A DNA stretch of 64,000 nucleotides from Microbacterium sp. YJN-G. GTDB taxonomy: Bacteria; Actinomycetota; Actinomycetes; Actinomycetales; Microbacteriaceae. The stretch covers positions 1,302,001 to 1,366,000 of the forward strand of contig NZ_CP060402.1 in the NCBI RefSeq assembly GCF_015040615.1, given 5' to 3'. How positions within the stretch are numbered: the stretch's first letter is position 1; each line of letters starts with the position of its first letter. The translations under genes were made by a program, and so were the position numbers. Positions 53,339 through 62,955 of the stretch are shown here, piece by piece. The notes below the pieces were generated by a model. That model did no database searches. It was not told where the DNA came from and saw nothing but the letters and a program-made list of their open reading frames with translations.

Positions 53339-53536
53339 TGAGGGCGTATCGTTCTGCACAGATGGTTCAGATGCGACTCTCCTCCACAGAACGTGGCGCC
53401 GCCGACCCGATGTCGGTGGTGGCTTCTAACGTGATGGATGTGGCACCGGCCATACGCCTTGTCGCAGAGCGGACCCGCCCCGGGAACGCCGCGACAGCCT
53501 ACAGGCGGCAGCATTCGAGACACTGAGGAGCACGTC

Positions 53537-54586
53537 ATGCCATCCACCGATGACCGCGAGAAGGCCCTGGATTCCGCACTCGCACACATCGAACGCCAGT
53601 TCGGCAAGGGATCGATCATGCGACTGGGCAGCGACGAGCGCGCCCCCGTCGAGGTCATCCCCACCGGATCGATCGCCCTGGACGCCGCCCTCGGCATCGG
53701 CGGGCTGCCGCGCGGACGCATCATCGAGATCTACGGTCCGGAGTCCTCCGGTAAGACCACGCTCACCCTGCACGCGATCGCCAACGTGCAGCGCGCCGGC
53801 GGCATCGCGGCGTTCATCGACGCCGAGCACGCCCTCGACCCCGAGTACGCCAAGAAGCTGGGCGTCGACATCGACCAGCTGCTGGTGTCGCAGCCCGACA
53901 CCGGTGAGCAGGCCCTCGAGATCGCCGACATGCTGATCCGCTCGGGTGCGATCGACCTCGTCGTCATCGACTCCGTCGCGGCCCTGGTGCCCGAGGCCGA
54001 GATCAAGGGTGAGATGGGCGACTCGCACGTCGGTCTGCAGGCGCGACTGATGTCGCAGGCGCTGCGAAAGCTCACCGGTGGGCTGAACCAGACCAAGACC
54101 ACCGCGATCTTCATCAACCAGCTCCGTGAGAAGATCGGTGTCTTCTTCGGCTCGCCCGAGACCACCGCGGGTGGAAAGGCGCTGAAGTTCTACGCCTCGG
54201 TGCGACTCGACATCCGTCGCATCGAGACGCTGAAGGACGGTGCCGAGGCTGTCGGTAACCGCACCCGTGTCAAGGTCGTCAAGAACAAGATGGCCCCGCC
54301 GTTCAAGCAGGCCGAGTTCGACATCCTCTACGGCGTCGGCATCTCCCGCGAGGGCAGCCTGATCGACTACGGCGTGGAGCACGGCATCGTGAAGAAGTCC
54401 GGCTCCTGGTACACCTACGACGGCGACCAGCTCGGCCAGGGCAAGGAGAACGCCCGCAACTTCCTCATCAAGAACGACGACATCGCCGTGGCGATCGAGA
54501 CGCAGATCAAGCAGAAGCTCGGCATCGGGGTCAAGGCCGAAGCCGAAGCCCCTGCCGACGAGCTCGCCGAGCGCCGCCCGGCCTGA
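53537..54586 (+). CDS. recA: Recombinase RecA
   Basis: Strand-exchange ATPase that also drives LexA self-cleavage. Length 349 aa; Walker [10 protein letters not shown] (67-75), Walker [11 protein letters not shown] (about 140), the L1/L2 DNA loops ([16 protein letters not shown], then [20 protein letters not shown]) and an acidic C-terminal tail. No intein. The ATG at 53537 has GAGGAGCAC upstream; earlier in-frame codons lie in leader sequence. Confidence 0.98.
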   Translation: MPSTDDREKALDSALAHIERQFGKGSIMRLGSDERAPVEVIPTGSIALDAALGIGGLPRGRIIEIYGPESSGKTTLTLHAIANVQRAGGIAAFIDAEHALDPEYAKKLGVDIDQLLVSQPDTGEQALEIADMLIRSGAIDLVVIDSVAALVPEAEIKGEMGDSHVGLQARLMSQALRKLTGGLNQTKTTAIFINQLREKIGVFFGSPETTAGGKALKFYASVRLDIRRIETLKDGAEAVGNRTRVKVVKNKMAPPFKQAEFDILYGVGISREGSLIDYGVEHGIVKKSGSWYTYDGDQLGQGKENARNFLIKNDDIAVAIETQIKQKLGIGVKAEAEAPADELAERRPA

Positions 54587-54634
54587 TGCTTCGACGTCGC
54601 TCAGCAACCGTGCTTCGACGTCGCTCAGCAACCG
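54587..54634. repeat. Tandem 24-nt repeat between recA and recX
   Basis: Two identical 24-nt copies (54587-54610 and 54611-54634) start at the first base after the recA stop and end 9 nt before the recX ATG. Each begins TGCTTCGACGTCGCTCAGCA and ends ACCG. Confidence 0.9.
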
Positions 54635-54643
54635 GGGTGAGCT

Positions 54644-55378
54644 ATGCGTGACGGGGGCGAGGAGCACCTCGCCCCCGTCATCCCGCTCTTCGGCGGAACC
54701 CGGCGTCCCGCCGGGCCGGCCGATCAGGATGCCGGTGAGATGCCTCGGCGCACAGGGGACGAGGGCCTGTGGCGCTCGGCCCTGGTCGAGGGCGCACCTC
54801 GCCGCTCGGCCCAGGTTCCCCTGTCCGACGAGAAGACCGACGGGGAAGGTCCGGGTGACGAACCCGCGATCGACCCCGACGAACTCCGTCGCCGTGCCGA
54901 AGAGGTGCTGGTGCGCAAGCTGCGAAGCCGACAGCTCTCGGTGTCCGAGGCGCGGTCAGTCCTGCGGGAGAACGACGTCGACCGGGATGCGATCGAAGAC
55001 ATCCTCGACGAGTTCATGCACCGTGGCTATCTCGATGACCGCACGCTGGCATCCCTGCTGGTGACATCGGGGGTCGAGCGCAAGGGCCAGGGCCGCGTCG
55101 CCCTCTCGAGAGCCCTGTCGCAGCGCGGCATCCCTCGCGACGTCATCGACGACGCACTGGCCGAACTTCCCGACGACGACGCCGAACGCGCCCTCGAGTA
55201 CGCGCGCAGCAAGGCACCGGGCATGAGCCGGCTGGAACCCGACACCGCACTGCGCCGCCTGCTGGGGCAGCTGGCACGCCGGGGATACGGCGGCTCGGTC
55301 GCGATGAACGCGGCCCGCACGGCGCTTCGCGAGGCCGGCAGCGGGCGCAGCGGCGTGCGCTTCGTGGACTCCGACTGA
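54644..55378 (+). CDS. recX: Regulatory protein RecX
   Basis: Binds RecA filaments and limits their activity. The 244 aa consist of an N-terminal, low-complexity extension (about 1-80) followed by the RecX helical repeats: AEEVLVRKLRSRQLSVSEAR, then LDEFMHRGYLDDRTLASLLV and GVERKGQGRVALSRALSQRG. The start has GGGGTGAG nearby. It is 57 nt after recA, the usual co-transcribed pair; the gap is filled by a duplicated 24-mer. Confidence 0.93.
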   Translation: MRDGGEEHLAPVIPLFGGTRRPAGPADQDAGEMPRRTGDEGLWRSALVEGAPRRSAQVPLSDEKTDGEGPGDEPAIDPDELRRRAEEVLVRKLRSRQLSVSEARSVLRENDVDRDAIEDILDEFMHRGYLDDRTLASLLVTSGVERKGQGRVALSRALSQRGIPRDVIDDALAELPDDDAERALEYARSKAPGMSRLEPDTALRRLLGQLARRGYGGSVAMNAARTALREAGSGRSGVRFVDSD

Positions 55379-55428
55379 CCGGCGGCCAATCCCCGGCGCC
55401 GGACGGCGCCGCGTTCAGCGGCGGATCG

Positions 55429-55434
55429 TAGAAT
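55429..55434 (+). promoter_or_regulatory. -10 box of miaB
   Basis: TAGAAT followed by 9 nt and the ATG at 55444; a transcript would start only about 2-3 nt before the start codon. Confidence 0.5.
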
Positions 55435-55443
55435 GTTGAGATC

Positions 55444-56991
55444 ATGGCTTCTCTTTCCTCCGAACCGACGATCATCGCGGCCTCGCCCGCCGCGGTCGAC
55501 GCTGACGGGCACCGGCGCTCCTACGAGGTGCGCACCTTCGGCTGCCAGATGAACGTGCACGACTCCGAGCGCCTCTCCGGCTCCCTGGAGAGCGCCGGAT
55601 ACGTGCGGGCCGATGCCGGCGAGGACGCTGACATCGTCATCATCAACACGTGCGCCGTCCGCGACAACGCCGCAGGCAAGCTCTACGGCACGCTCGGCCA
55701 CCTGAAGTCCCGCAAGGACAAGCACGCCGGCATGCAGATCGCCGTCGGCGGCTGCCTGGCGCAGATGGACCAGCAGGCAGTGCTCGACAAGGCCCCGTGG
55801 GTGGACGTCGTCTTCGGAACGCACAACATGGGCTCGCTCCCCGGCCTGCTCGAGCGCGCGCGGCACAACGGCGAAGCCGAACTCGAGATCCTCGAAGCAC
55901 TCGAGGTGTTCCCCTCGACGCTGCCCACCCGACGCGACTCCGCCCACAGCGGCTGGGTCTCCATCTCGGTCGGCTGCAACAACACCTGCACCTTCTGCAT
56001 CGTCCCGAGCCTGCGCGGCAAGGAGAAGGACCGCCGGCCCGGCGACATCCTCAACGAGATCCGCCTGCTCGTCGAAGACGGCGCGATCGAGGTCACCCTG
56101 CTCGGCCAGAACGTGAACTCCTACGGCGTCGAGTTCGGCGACCGCCAGGCCTTCAGCAAGCTGCTGCGCGCCGCAGGCGAGATCGAGGGACTCGAGCGCA
56201 TCCGCTTCACCAGCCCGCACCCCGCCGCCTTCACGGACGACGTCATCGATGCGATGGCAGAGACGCCTTCCGTGATGCCGCAGCTGCACATGCCACTGCA
56301 GTCCGGCAGCGACCGCGTACTCAAGGCCATGCGCCGCTCCTACCGCAGTTCGCGCTACCTCGGCATCATCGAGCGGGTTCGCGCGCGCATCCCGCACGCC
56401 GCGATCACCACCGACATCATCGTCGGCTTCCCCGGAGAGACCGACGAGGACTTCGAAGAGACGATGCGCGTCGTCGAGCAGTCCCGCTTCTCCGGAGCCT
56501 TCACCTTCCAGTACTCCATCCGCGAGGGCACGCCCGCAGCGACCATGGGCGACCAGGTGCCCAAGCACGTCGTGCAGGAGCGCTATGACCGGCTGATCGC
56601 CCTGCAGGAGAGGATCTCGCTCGAAGAGAACCAGAAGCAGGTCGGCCGCGAGGTCGAGGTGCTGGTCTCGGTCGGCGAGGGCAAGAAGGACGCCGAGACC
56701 CACCGTCTCACCGGTCGCGCCGAGGACAACCGTCTCGTGCACTTCGAGGTCACGCCCGGATCCGACCTGCCGCGCCCCGGCGACATGGTCACCGTGAAGA
56801 TCACCCACGCGGCACCGTTCCACCTGCTGGCCGACGACCCGACCGGCGCCCCGCTGCGCATCCGCCGCACTCGCGGCGGCGACGCATGGGACCGCGCGCA
56901 GGCCGACTCGTGCGGCATCCCCGCACCGGCCGGGCAGAGCGGCGCACCTCGTGCGGTCTCGCTGGGACTGCCGACGCTGCGCCCGCAGTGA
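55444..56991 (+). CDS. miaB: tRNA (N6-isopentenyl adenosine(37)-C2)-methylthiotransferase
   Basis: Radical-SAM enzyme (515 aa) that adds the methylthio group to i6A37 in tRNA. N-terminal cluster cysteines Cys34 (TFGCQMN), Cys70 (NTCAVRD) and Cys104 (GGCLAQ); radical-SAM motif CNNTCTFC (about 178-185); a TRAM domain near 385-450 ([11 protein letters not shown]). The C-terminal 50 residues are an actinobacterial extension. The product i6A is made by MiaA, whose gene overlaps this stop by 4 nt. Confidence 0.96.
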   Translation: MASLSSEPTIIAASPAAVDADGHRRSYEVRTFGCQMNVHDSERLSGSLESAGYVRADAGEDADIVIINTCAVRDNAAGKLYGTLGHLKSRKDKHAGMQIAVGGCLAQMDQQAVLDKAPWVDVVFGTHNMGSLPGLLERARHNGEAELEILEALEVFPSTLPTRRDSAHSGWVSISVGCNNTCTFCIVPSLRGKEKDRRPGDILNEIRLLVEDGAIEVTLLGQNVNSYGVEFGDRQAFSKLLRAAGEIEGLERIRFTSPHPAAFTDDVIDAMAETPSVMPQLHMPLQSGSDRVLKAMRRSYRSSRYLGIIERVRARIPHAAITTDIIVGFPGETDEDFEETMRVVEQSRFSGAFTFQYSIREGTPAATMGDQVPKHVVQERYDRLIALQERISLEENQKQVGREVEVLVSVGEGKKDAETHRLTGRAEDNRLVHFEVTPGSDLPRPGDMVTVKITHAAPFHLLADDPTGAPLRIRRTRGGDAWDRAQADSCGIPAPAGQSGAPRAVSLGLPTLRPQ

Positions 56992-57926
56992 CCGGCAGCA
57001 CACCGACCACCGCCGGACGGCGCCTGTGGGCGGTCGTCGGCGCCACCGGCACCGGCAAGAGCGACTTCGCCCTCGACCTCGCCGAGACGCTGCACCGGCA
57101 GGGCAACCCTGCCGAGATCGTCAACGCGGATGCCATGCAGCTGTACCGCGGCATGGACATCGGCACAGCCAAGCTCTCCGTCGCCGAGCGACGCGGCATC
57201 CCGCACCACCTTCTCGACGTCCGCGACGTCACCGATGAAGCGGCGGTCGCCTGGTATCAGCCGCTCGCACGCAGCGTCATCACCGGGATCCACGAGCGCG
57301 GGGGAGACGCCATCCTCGTCGGCGGTTCGGGACTGTACGTCTCGAGCGTCATCTTCGACTTCCGCTTCCCTCCGAGGGATGCCGCGCTGCGAGCGCGCCT
57401 GGAGGCCGAGCTCGACGAGCACGGGGCCGGTGCGCTGTTCGAGCGCCTCCGCGAACGCGATCCCGCGACAGCCGACCGCATCGACCCCAAGAACGGGCGC
57501 CGCATCGTGCGCGCCCTCGAGGTGCTCGAGCAGGGTGCCGCCACCCACGGCGCCGCCCTCCCGGACGCGCCGGACCTGTGGCATCCCCAGACCCCCATCG
57601 TCGGACTGCACACCCCGCGCGAGGTGCTCGTCGAGCGGCTGGACCGTCGCGTCGAGCGCATGTGGCGCGACGGGATGCTCGGCGAGGTTGAGCGGCTCCG
57701 CGACGCGGGGATCGAGCGCGGCGTCACGGCATCCCGTGCCATCGGCTATGCGCAGGCGCTCGCGCAGCTGCGCCGCGAGGTCACCGAGCAGGATGCCGTC
57801 GCCGAGACGCAGGCGCTCACCCGGCGCTATGCGCGCCGTCAGGTGTCGTGGTTCAAGCGGTACCCCGGCATCGAATGGACCGAGTCCGGCTCGGCCGAGG
57901 CGCAGCGGATCCTGGACGGCGCATGA
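56988..57926 (+). CDS. miaA: tRNA dimethylallyltransferase
   Basis: Adds the isopentenyl group to A37 of tRNAs, the step before MiaB. Length 312 aa; P-loop GATGTGKS (18-25), [17 protein letters not shown] (about 45-61), and [13 protein letters not shown] (about 110). The GTG start overlaps the miaB stop (GTGA) and its TGA overlaps the next ATG, a three-gene chain. Confidence 0.96.
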   Translation: MTGSTPTTAGRRLWAVVGATGTGKSDFALDLAETLHRQGNPAEIVNADAMQLYRGMDIGTAKLSVAERRGIPHHLLDVRDVTDEAAVAWYQPLARSVITGIHERGGDAILVGGSGLYVSSVIFDFRFPPRDAALRARLEAELDEHGAGALFERLRERDPATADRIDPKNGRRIVRALEVLEQGAATHGAALPDAPDLWHPQTPIVGLHTPREVLVERLDRRVERMWRDGMLGEVERLRDAGIERGVTASRAIGYAQALAQLRREVTEQDAVAETQALTRRYARRQVSWFKRYPGIEWTESGSAEAQRILDGA

Positions 57927-58342
57927 TCATCCGGACCTTCCAGATCGATGACACCGAGAACGTCGTCGCGCTCTGGCATGCCGCAGGACTCACCCGGCCC
58001 TGGAACGACCCCTACGCCGACATCAGGCGCAAACTGGCCGTACAGCCCGAGCTCTTCCTCGTCGCGGACGACGACGGTGAGGTCGTCGGCAGCGTGATGG
58101 GCGGGTACGACGGCCACCGCGGCTGGCTGTACTACCTGGCGGCCGCACCGCACCGTCAGGGCGAGGGTATCGGACGTGCGCTGGTCACAGAGGCCGAGCA
58201 GCGCCTGATCGCCATGGGATGCCCGAAGGTGCAGCTGATGGTGCGCCCGGACAACGACCAGGCCTTCCGGTTCTACGATGCCATCGGCTACGAGAGGTTC
58301 GACGTCGGCACGACGGGGAAGCGTCTGATCCCCGACGACTGA
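57923..58342 (+). CDS. GNAT family acetyltransferase, YpeA-like
   Basis: N-acetyltransferase of 139 aa. Acetyl-CoA motif [14 protein letters not shown] (about 75-88; Q-G-X-G-I-G) and the C-terminal [16 protein letters not shown]. The length and the [13 protein letters not shown] start match the YpeA subgroup, whose substrate is unknown. It is coupled to miaA by ATGA, so a role in tRNA or translation is possible but unproved. Confidence 0.9.
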   Translation: MIIRTFQIDDTENVVALWHAAGLTRPWNDPYADIRRKLAVQPELFLVADDDGEVVGSVMGGYDGHRGWLYYLAAAPHRQGEGIGRALVTEAEQRLIAMGCPKVQLMVRPDNDQAFRFYDAIGYERFDVGTTGKRLIPDD

Positions 58343-58417
58343 ATCCGGCCGCCATGGCGACGACGACGCCGATGGGCAGACCGCGGGAATGTCGGTGCCC
58401 ACGTGCACCATGGACGC

Positions 58418-58942
58418 ATGACGACGCACTACTACACGGCTTCCAGCCTCGACGGGTTCATCGCCACACCCGAGCACTCGCTGGACTGGCTGCTGAAGCA
58501 GGACTTCGACCCGACCGGACCGATGGCCTATCCGGCCTTCATCGAGACCATCGGCGCACTGGCCATGGGCGCATCCACGTACGAGTGGATCATGCGACAC
58601 GAACAGGGGCGCTGGGACTACACCCAGCCCGCCTGGGTGTTCACGCATCGTGCACTGCAGCTGCCGGAGGGCGCGGATGTGCGCCTGACCCAGGCGGATG
58701 TGCGCGAGGTGCATGCCGAGATGACCGCCGCGGCCGCGGGTAGGAACCTCTGGATCGTGGGCGGGGGAGAGCTGGCGGGGCAGTTCGCCGACGCCGGTCT
58801 GCTCGACGAGGTGTGGCTGCAGTTCGCTCCCGTCACCCTCGGGGCGGGCGCGCCGGTGCTGCCGCGCACCCTCGACCTGGAGCTGCTGGAGGTCGCACGC
58901 AACCGAGGGTTCCTCTGCGGGCGCTACCGGGTTCAGTGCTGA
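58418..58942 (+). CDS. Dihydrofolate reductase family protein (RibD C-terminal type)
   Basis: A 174-aa protein of the RibD_C/DHFR-like superfamily. It opens with [20 protein letters not shown] and contains [10 protein letters not shown] and the nucleotide-site [20 protein letters not shown]. True FolA is encoded at 44626, and the MPW segment and catalytic acid of FolA are absent, so this is a different NAD(P)H reductase with unknown substrate. ATG 58418 was preferred over GTG 58403 because it gives the usual N-terminus. Confidence 0.88.
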   Translation: MTTHYYTASSLDGFIATPEHSLDWLLKQDFDPTGPMAYPAFIETIGALAMGASTYEWIMRHEQGRWDYTQPAWVFTHRALQLPEGADVRLTQADVREVHAEMTAAAAGRNLWIVGGGELAGQFADAGLLDEVWLQFAPVTLGAGAPVLPRTLDLELLEVARNRGFLCGRYRVQC

Positions 58943-58943
58943 A

Positions 58944-58949
58944 TAGACT
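58944..58949 (+). promoter_or_regulatory. -10 box of dapF (leaderless)
   Basis: TAGACT starts 1 nt after the stop of the preceding gene; 7 nt separate it from the ATG at 58957. Confidence 0.65.
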
Positions 58950-58956
58950 GGTGCGC

Positions 58957-59829
58957 ATGGTCGCATTCACCAAGGGGCACGGCACCGGCAACGACTTCGT
59001 CATCATCGAGGACGTCGACGGGCAGCTGGACCTCACCCCCGAGCAGGTTCAGGCGCTGTGCGACCGCAACTTCGGTGTCGGCGCCGACGGCGTGCTGCGG
59101 GTCGTGCGGTCGCGGGCTCTGGCCGACGGCGCCGCGGCTCTGGCCGAGGAGCCGGCCGCCGAGTGGTTCATGGACTACCGCAACTCCGACGGATCGGTCT
59201 CGGAGATGTGTGGCAACGGCATCCGGGTGTTCGCGCACTACCTGCTGCGTTCGGGCCTGGCATCCCTCGACGCCGGATCGACGCTTCCGATCGGAACCCG
59301 TGCCGGGGTGCGCGACGTGATGCGCAGCGACACCGGCTACCAGGTCGACATGGGTCGCTGGCGCCTCGCGGGCGGTGAGCCGCTGGCCCGCGCCGCGGGA
59401 CTCTCGGTCGCACGCCCCGGCCTCGGCATCGACGTCGGCAACCCGCACGTGGTCGTCGCGCTCGCCTCCGACGACGAGCTCGCCGGGCTCGACCTGAACC
59501 CGACACCGATCCTCGACCCGGCGCCGGCCGCGGGCGCGAACGTCGAGTTCGTCGTCCCCGGTGAGCCGCTGGTGCGCGACGGAGTCGGGCACGTGCGGAT
59601 GCGGGTGCACGAGCGCGGATCCGGAGAGACGCTCAGCTGCGGTACGGGAGCGGTGGCCTCCGCCCTGGCCGTGCGGCACTGGGCGGGCGAGCGCGCGCCG
59701 CACCAGTGGCGCGTCGAGGTGCCAGGCGGCACGCTCGGGGTGCGGATGTTCCCCGCCGAGGACGGCGAGCACGTCGCACTGTCGGGACCCGCGCAGCTGG
59801 TCTACCGCGGCGAGATCGACCTGGTCTGA
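58957..59829 (+). CDS. dapF: Diaminopimelate epimerase
   Basis: Converts LL- to meso-diaminopimelate with a two-cysteine, cofactor-free mechanism. Length 290 aa; the two thiols are Cys85 ([15 protein letters not shown]) and Cys228 ([13 protein letters not shown]), one in each half of the duplicated fold; GTGNDFVII is at the N-terminus. The start is fixed by the leaderless promoter. The 3' end lies in a tandem duplication that includes the stop codon. Confidence 0.96.
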   Translation: MVAFTKGHGTGNDFVIIEDVDGQLDLTPEQVQALCDRNFGVGADGVLRVVRSRALADGAAALAEEPAAEWFMDYRNSDGSVSEMCGNGIRVFAHYLLRSGLASLDAGSTLPIGTRAGVRDVMRSDTGYQVDMGRWRLAGGEPLARAAGLSVARPGLGIDVGNPHVVVALASDDELAGLDLNPTPILDPAPAAGANVEFVVPGEPLVRDGVGHVRMRVHERGSGETLSCGTGAVASALAVRHWAGERAPHQWRVEVPGGTLGVRMFPAEDGEHVALSGPAQLVYRGEIDLV

Positions 59830-59852
59830 CCCAGCGACCTCGTCTGACCCAG
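59817..59852. repeat. Tandem 18-nt duplication over the dapF stop codon
   Basis: Copies at 59817-59834 and 59835-59852 differ at one base (CGACCTGGTCTGACCCAG and CGACCTCGTCTGACCCAG). The first contains the last dapF codons and its TGA. Confidence 0.85.
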
Positions 59853-59878
59853 CGCGACGAGCCTCAGGCGGCGGTGAG

Positions 59879-60523
59879 TCAGCCGGGGATCGCGATGGGC
59901 GCGGTCGGCGGGTTGCCGTGCCTGCGTACCTTCAGCACCCGGTAACCCTTGCCGGTGGCGGCACGATGCACGCTGTAGCCGGGCGTGAAGGTCGCCGCCA
60001 TCCAGCGCTGCAGGGAGTCCGAACCCAGGTTGCGCTGCACCACCATCCACGCGTCGCTGCGCTCGTCGAGCCGCGGGATCCACCGCTCGAGCATGCTGTG
60101 CAGTTCGTTCTTGCCCACGCGGATGGGCGGGTTGGAGCGGATCGTGCGGAAGGTCACCTGGTCGGGAACATCGTCGGGCTTCACAGCGTTGACATTGGTG
60201 AGTCCGAGAGCCTCGGCGTTGCGCCGGGTCAGGTCGAGGGCTCGCTCATTGACGTCGACCGCCCACACGGTCGCGTGCGGGGCGGACAATGCCATGGTGA
60301 GACTGATCGGACCCCAGCCGCATCCGAGGTCGAGGAAGTCGCCCCCGGGAGGAAGGGGCGGCATGTTCGCGAACAGCACGGCGGTTCCGGCATCCAGACG
60401 GTCGGGGCTGAAGACCCCACCTGCGGTGGTGACCTCAACGTCACGATCCGCGAGGGTGACTCGGATGCTGCGCAGGTTCTCTGCGCTTGCCGGCGCCGCG
60501 CTGAAGTAGTGGTCGGACGCCAT
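59879..60523 (-). CDS. Class I SAM methyltransferase, RsmC-like
   Basis: A 214-aa methyltransferase equal to the catalytic half of RsmC/RlmG enzymes that modify rRNA guanines. SAM motif I is FLDLGCGWGP (63-72); WAVDVNERALDLTRRNA (about 88-104) is motif II; SNPPIRVGK (130-138) holds the NPP motif IV for amino-group methylation. The N-terminal pseudo-methyltransferase half of E. coli RsmC is missing. Upstream in-frame sequence antisense to hflX is not coding. The ATG is 6 nt after TACGCT. Confidence 0.9.
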   Translation of the reverse strand: MASDHYFSAAPASAENLRSIRVTLADRDVEVTTAGGVFSPDRLDAGTAVLFANMPPLPPGGDFLDLGCGWGPISLTMALSAPHATVWAVDVNERALDLTRRNAEALGLTNVNAVKPDDVPDQVTFRTIRSNPPIRVGKNELHSMLERWIPRLDERSDAWMVVQRNLGSDSLQRWMAATFTPGYSVHRAATGKGYRVLKVRRHGNPPTAPIAIPG

Positions 60524-60529
60524 GCAGTG

Positions 60530-60535
60530 AGCGTA
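60530..60535 (-). promoter_or_regulatory. -10 box of the RsmC-like gene (leaderless)
   Basis: TACGCT on the minus strand, 6 nt before the ATG at 60523. Confidence 0.6.
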
Positions 60536-60550
60536 CCGGACGGACGGGGC

Positions 60551-60556
60551 TAAGGT
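60551..60556 (+). promoter_or_regulatory. Probable -10 box of hflX
   Basis: TAAGGT followed by 9 nt and the GTG at 60566; the leader would be only about 3 nt. Confidence 0.45.
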
Positions 60557-60565
60557 TAAGGCGCC

Positions 60566-62104
60566 GTGAGCACAGAATCCACAGACAAGGACCGGATGAC
60601 GAAGACCAACGACGAGAACACCACACCCGACGCGCTCGACCGCGTGCTGGCGCACGCCGAACCGCGCACTCAGGCGAGAGTGTTCGGAGCCGCCCAGGCG
60701 CTGCAGGATGCGACCACGGCCGCTCACGGCGCCGGTGACGGGGAGCAGTGGGATCTCGAGGATCGGCACGCCCTGCGTCGTGTGGCGGGCCTCTCCACCG
60801 AACTCGAGGACGTCACCGAGGTCGAGTACCGGCAGCTGCGGCTGGAGAACGTCGTGCTCGTCGGGGTGTACCCGCAGGGTGCTCAGGACGATGCGGAGAA
60901 CTCGCTGCGCGAGCTCGCCGCCCTCGCCGAGACCGCGGGCGCCGTCGTGCTCGACGGGCTGCTGCAGCGTCGCCCGCATCCCGACCCGGCCACCTACCTC
61001 GGCCGCGGCAAGGCCCAGGAGCTCAAGGACATCGTCGCCGCCGTCGGCGCCGACACCGTGATCGCCGACACCGAGCTGGCGGCCAGCCAGCGACGTGCCC
61101 TCGAGGACGTCGTGAAGGTGAAGGTCATCGACCGCACCACAGTGATCCTCGACATCTTCAGCCAGCACGCCAAGAGCCGCGAGGGCAAGGCGCAGGTCGA
61201 GCTCGCACAGCTCGAGTACCTGCTGCCGCGTCTGCGCGGCTGGGGTGAGTCGATGAGCCGCCAGGCCGGTGGCCAGGTCGGCGCCGGGGGAGCGGGCATG
61301 GGCTCGCGTGGTCCCGGTGAGACGAAGATCGAACTCGACCGCCGCCGCATCCGCACCCGTATGGCGCAGCTGCGCAAGCAGATCCGCGAGTTCGCACCGG
61401 CACGCGACGCCAAGCGCGCCGAGCGCAAGCGCAACACGATCCCCTCTGTCGCGATCGCCGGGTACACGAACGCCGGCAAATCGAGCCTGCTCAACGCGCT
61501 CACCAGCGCGGGCGTGCTCGTCGAGAACGCCCTGTTCGCGACCCTGGATGCGACGGTACGGCGCGCCGAGACCGCAGACGGACGCGTGTACACGCTGACC
61601 GACACGGTCGGCTTCGTGCGCAACCTGCCGCACCAGCTCGTCGAGGCGTTCCGTTCGACGCTCGAAGAGGTCGGCCAGGCGGATGTCATCGTGCACGTCG
61701 TGGACGGCTCGCATCCCGACCCGTCGGCGCAGCTACAGACCGTGCGCGATGTGATGGGAGACGTCGGGGCGCGGGACATTTCCGAGCTGGTCGTCTTCAA
61801 CAAGGCCGATCTGGTCGGCGAGGACGAGCGCCTCGTGCTGCGCGGGCTGGCGCCCGACGCGCACTTCGTGTCGTCGCGCACCGGCGAGGGCATCGACGAA
61901 CTGCGCACGGCCATCGAGCGGATGCTGCCGATGCCCGCCGTCGAGGTGCGGGCGCTCGTGCCGTACGACCGGGGCGACCTCGTCTCGGCCGTGCACGAGA
62001 GCGGCGTGCTGCTCTCGGCAGAACACGCCGCGGACGGCACGCTCGTGCACGCGCACGTCTCCGAGCGGCTCGCCGCCGAACTCGCCCCCTTCGCGGTCTC
62101 CTGA
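60566..62104 (+). CDS. hflX: GTPase HflX
   Basis: Ribosome-associated GTPase (512 aa) that splits stalled ribosomes. N-terminal HflX domain with YLGRGKAQEL (about 147), a Gly-rich linker (QAGGQVGAGGAGMGSRGPGE, about 233-252), an Arg/Lys-rich coiled coil, then the G domain: G1 GYTNAGKSS (about 298-306), G3 DTVGF (about 350), G4 NKAD (about 411). The N-terminal extension of about 70 residues before the family core is typical of actinobacteria. Confidence 0.95.
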   Translation: MSTESTDKDRMTKTNDENTTPDALDRVLAHAEPRTQARVFGAAQALQDATTAAHGAGDGEQWDLEDRHALRRVAGLSTELEDVTEVEYRQLRLENVVLVGVYPQGAQDDAENSLRELAALAETAGAVVLDGLLQRRPHPDPATYLGRGKAQELKDIVAAVGADTVIADTELAASQRRALEDVVKVKVIDRTTVILDIFSQHAKSREGKAQVELAQLEYLLPRLRGWGESMSRQAGGQVGAGGAGMGSRGPGETKIELDRRRIRTRMAQLRKQIREFAPARDAKRAERKRNTIPSVAIAGYTNAGKSSLLNALTSAGVLVENALFATLDATVRRAETADGRVYTLTDTVGFVRNLPHQLVEAFRSTLEEVGQADVIVHVVDGSHPDPSAQLQTVRDVMGDVGARDISELVVFNKADLVGEDERLVLRGLAPDAHFVSSRTGEGIDELRTAIERMLPMPAVEVRALVPYDRGDLVSAVHESGVLLSAEHAADGTLVHAHVSERLAAELAPFAVS

Positions 62105-62110
62105 GCGCAC

Positions 62111-62136
62111 GCACCGGCCGCCCCGGCGGCCGGTGC
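62111..62136. terminator. Terminator between hflX and the SIMPL gene
   Basis: 12-nt perfect arms (62111-62122 and 62125-62136) with a 2-nt centre, so the top pairs must open; it lies between convergent genes. Confidence 0.7.
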
Positions 62137-62155
62137 GGCAGACCTTCGCGACGGC

Positions 62156-62809
62156 TCAGCGCGCGGAGAAGCGCCCCTCGACGGTCGCCGACACGGTGAT
62201 CTCCTCACCCTGGAACTCCATCGCGGCGGAGGCATCCATGGCGAATCCCGCACCGGCGCGCATCGCGACCACACTCGGCACCTCGGAGGAGATCAGCCCG
62301 CGGTCCGCGATCTCGAGCGGGGTCACGTCCTGCAGGCCGAGAGCCTGCGCGTACGCCTGCGCGCGCGACACGGCGACGCCAACGGCCCGCGTCGCGACCT
62401 CGCGCTCCGCCTCACGCTCGGTCTCAGGGGTCAGATGCCAGTCCATGTGACCGACCGAGACGCCATCCTCCGCCGAGAGCTCGGTGATCCAGACCGACAG
62501 GTCCGAGATGTCCGAGAAGGTGGCGGTGAACTCGACGCTGGCGCGGTACACGGGCGCCAGGCGCCTGCCTTCGGTGTTCCAGGGGCGTTCGGCGTAGACG
62601 CTGAGCCGCTGGCTCGTCCACGCCGTGACGCTGCCGGCCTGCTCCCGGGCCTTGATCCCGTCGCGCACAGGCTCCGCGAGCGACAGGGCCCGCTGCACGA
62701 CATCCTCGCGGTGCGGCCCGTCCACTCCGACGCTCAGGTGGACGGTGGCCCGCTCGGGCGCGATGCGCAGCTCGTGCTCGCCGCGGACGGTGATGATGAC
62801 CTCGCTCAT
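62156..62809 (-). CDS. SIMPL (DUF541) domain protein
   Basis: A 217-aa protein made almost entirely of one SIMPL/BP26-like domain (ITVRGEHELRIAPERATVHL at the start, then DVTPLEIADRGL near the end). Many family members are exported, but this one begins directly with the domain and has no signal peptide, so it is probably cytoplasmic. Function unknown. The ATG at 62809 is 7 nt after TACAGT. It is convergent with hflX and divergent from ssrA. Confidence 0.85.
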   Translation of the reverse strand: MSEVIITVRGEHELRIAPERATVHLSVGVDGPHREDVVQRALSLAEPVRDGIKAREQAGSVTAWTSQRLSVYAERPWNTEGRRLAPVYRASVEFTATFSDISDLSVWITELSAEDGVSVGHMDWHLTPETEREAEREVATRAVGVAVSRAQAYAQALGLQDVTPLEIADRGLISSEVPSVVAMRAGAGFAMDASAAMEFQGEEITVSATVEGRFSAR

Positions 62810-62816
62810 GCGTGCG

Positions 62817-62822
62817 ACTGTA
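62817..62822 (-). promoter_or_regulatory. -10 box of the SIMPL gene (leaderless)
   Basis: TACAGT on the minus strand, 7 nt before the ATG at 62809. Confidence 0.55.
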
Positions 62823-62955
62823 CGGCACGCCGGTGACACCGCGGTCGCGGAATAGCATCCGGCCCCGATCCGTTGTAGTCTGTGATGCTCGGGAGCGTGA
62901 GTTCCCGTCTGGTAATTCCACAGTGTGACAGCGGCTCCTTCGCGAGAAGGTCCAC

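Noticed and set aside
60524..61714. N-terminal extension of the RsmC-like protein
   Set aside because: It would be antisense to hflX; the leaderless promoter at 60530-60535 and the family length favour the ATG at 60523.
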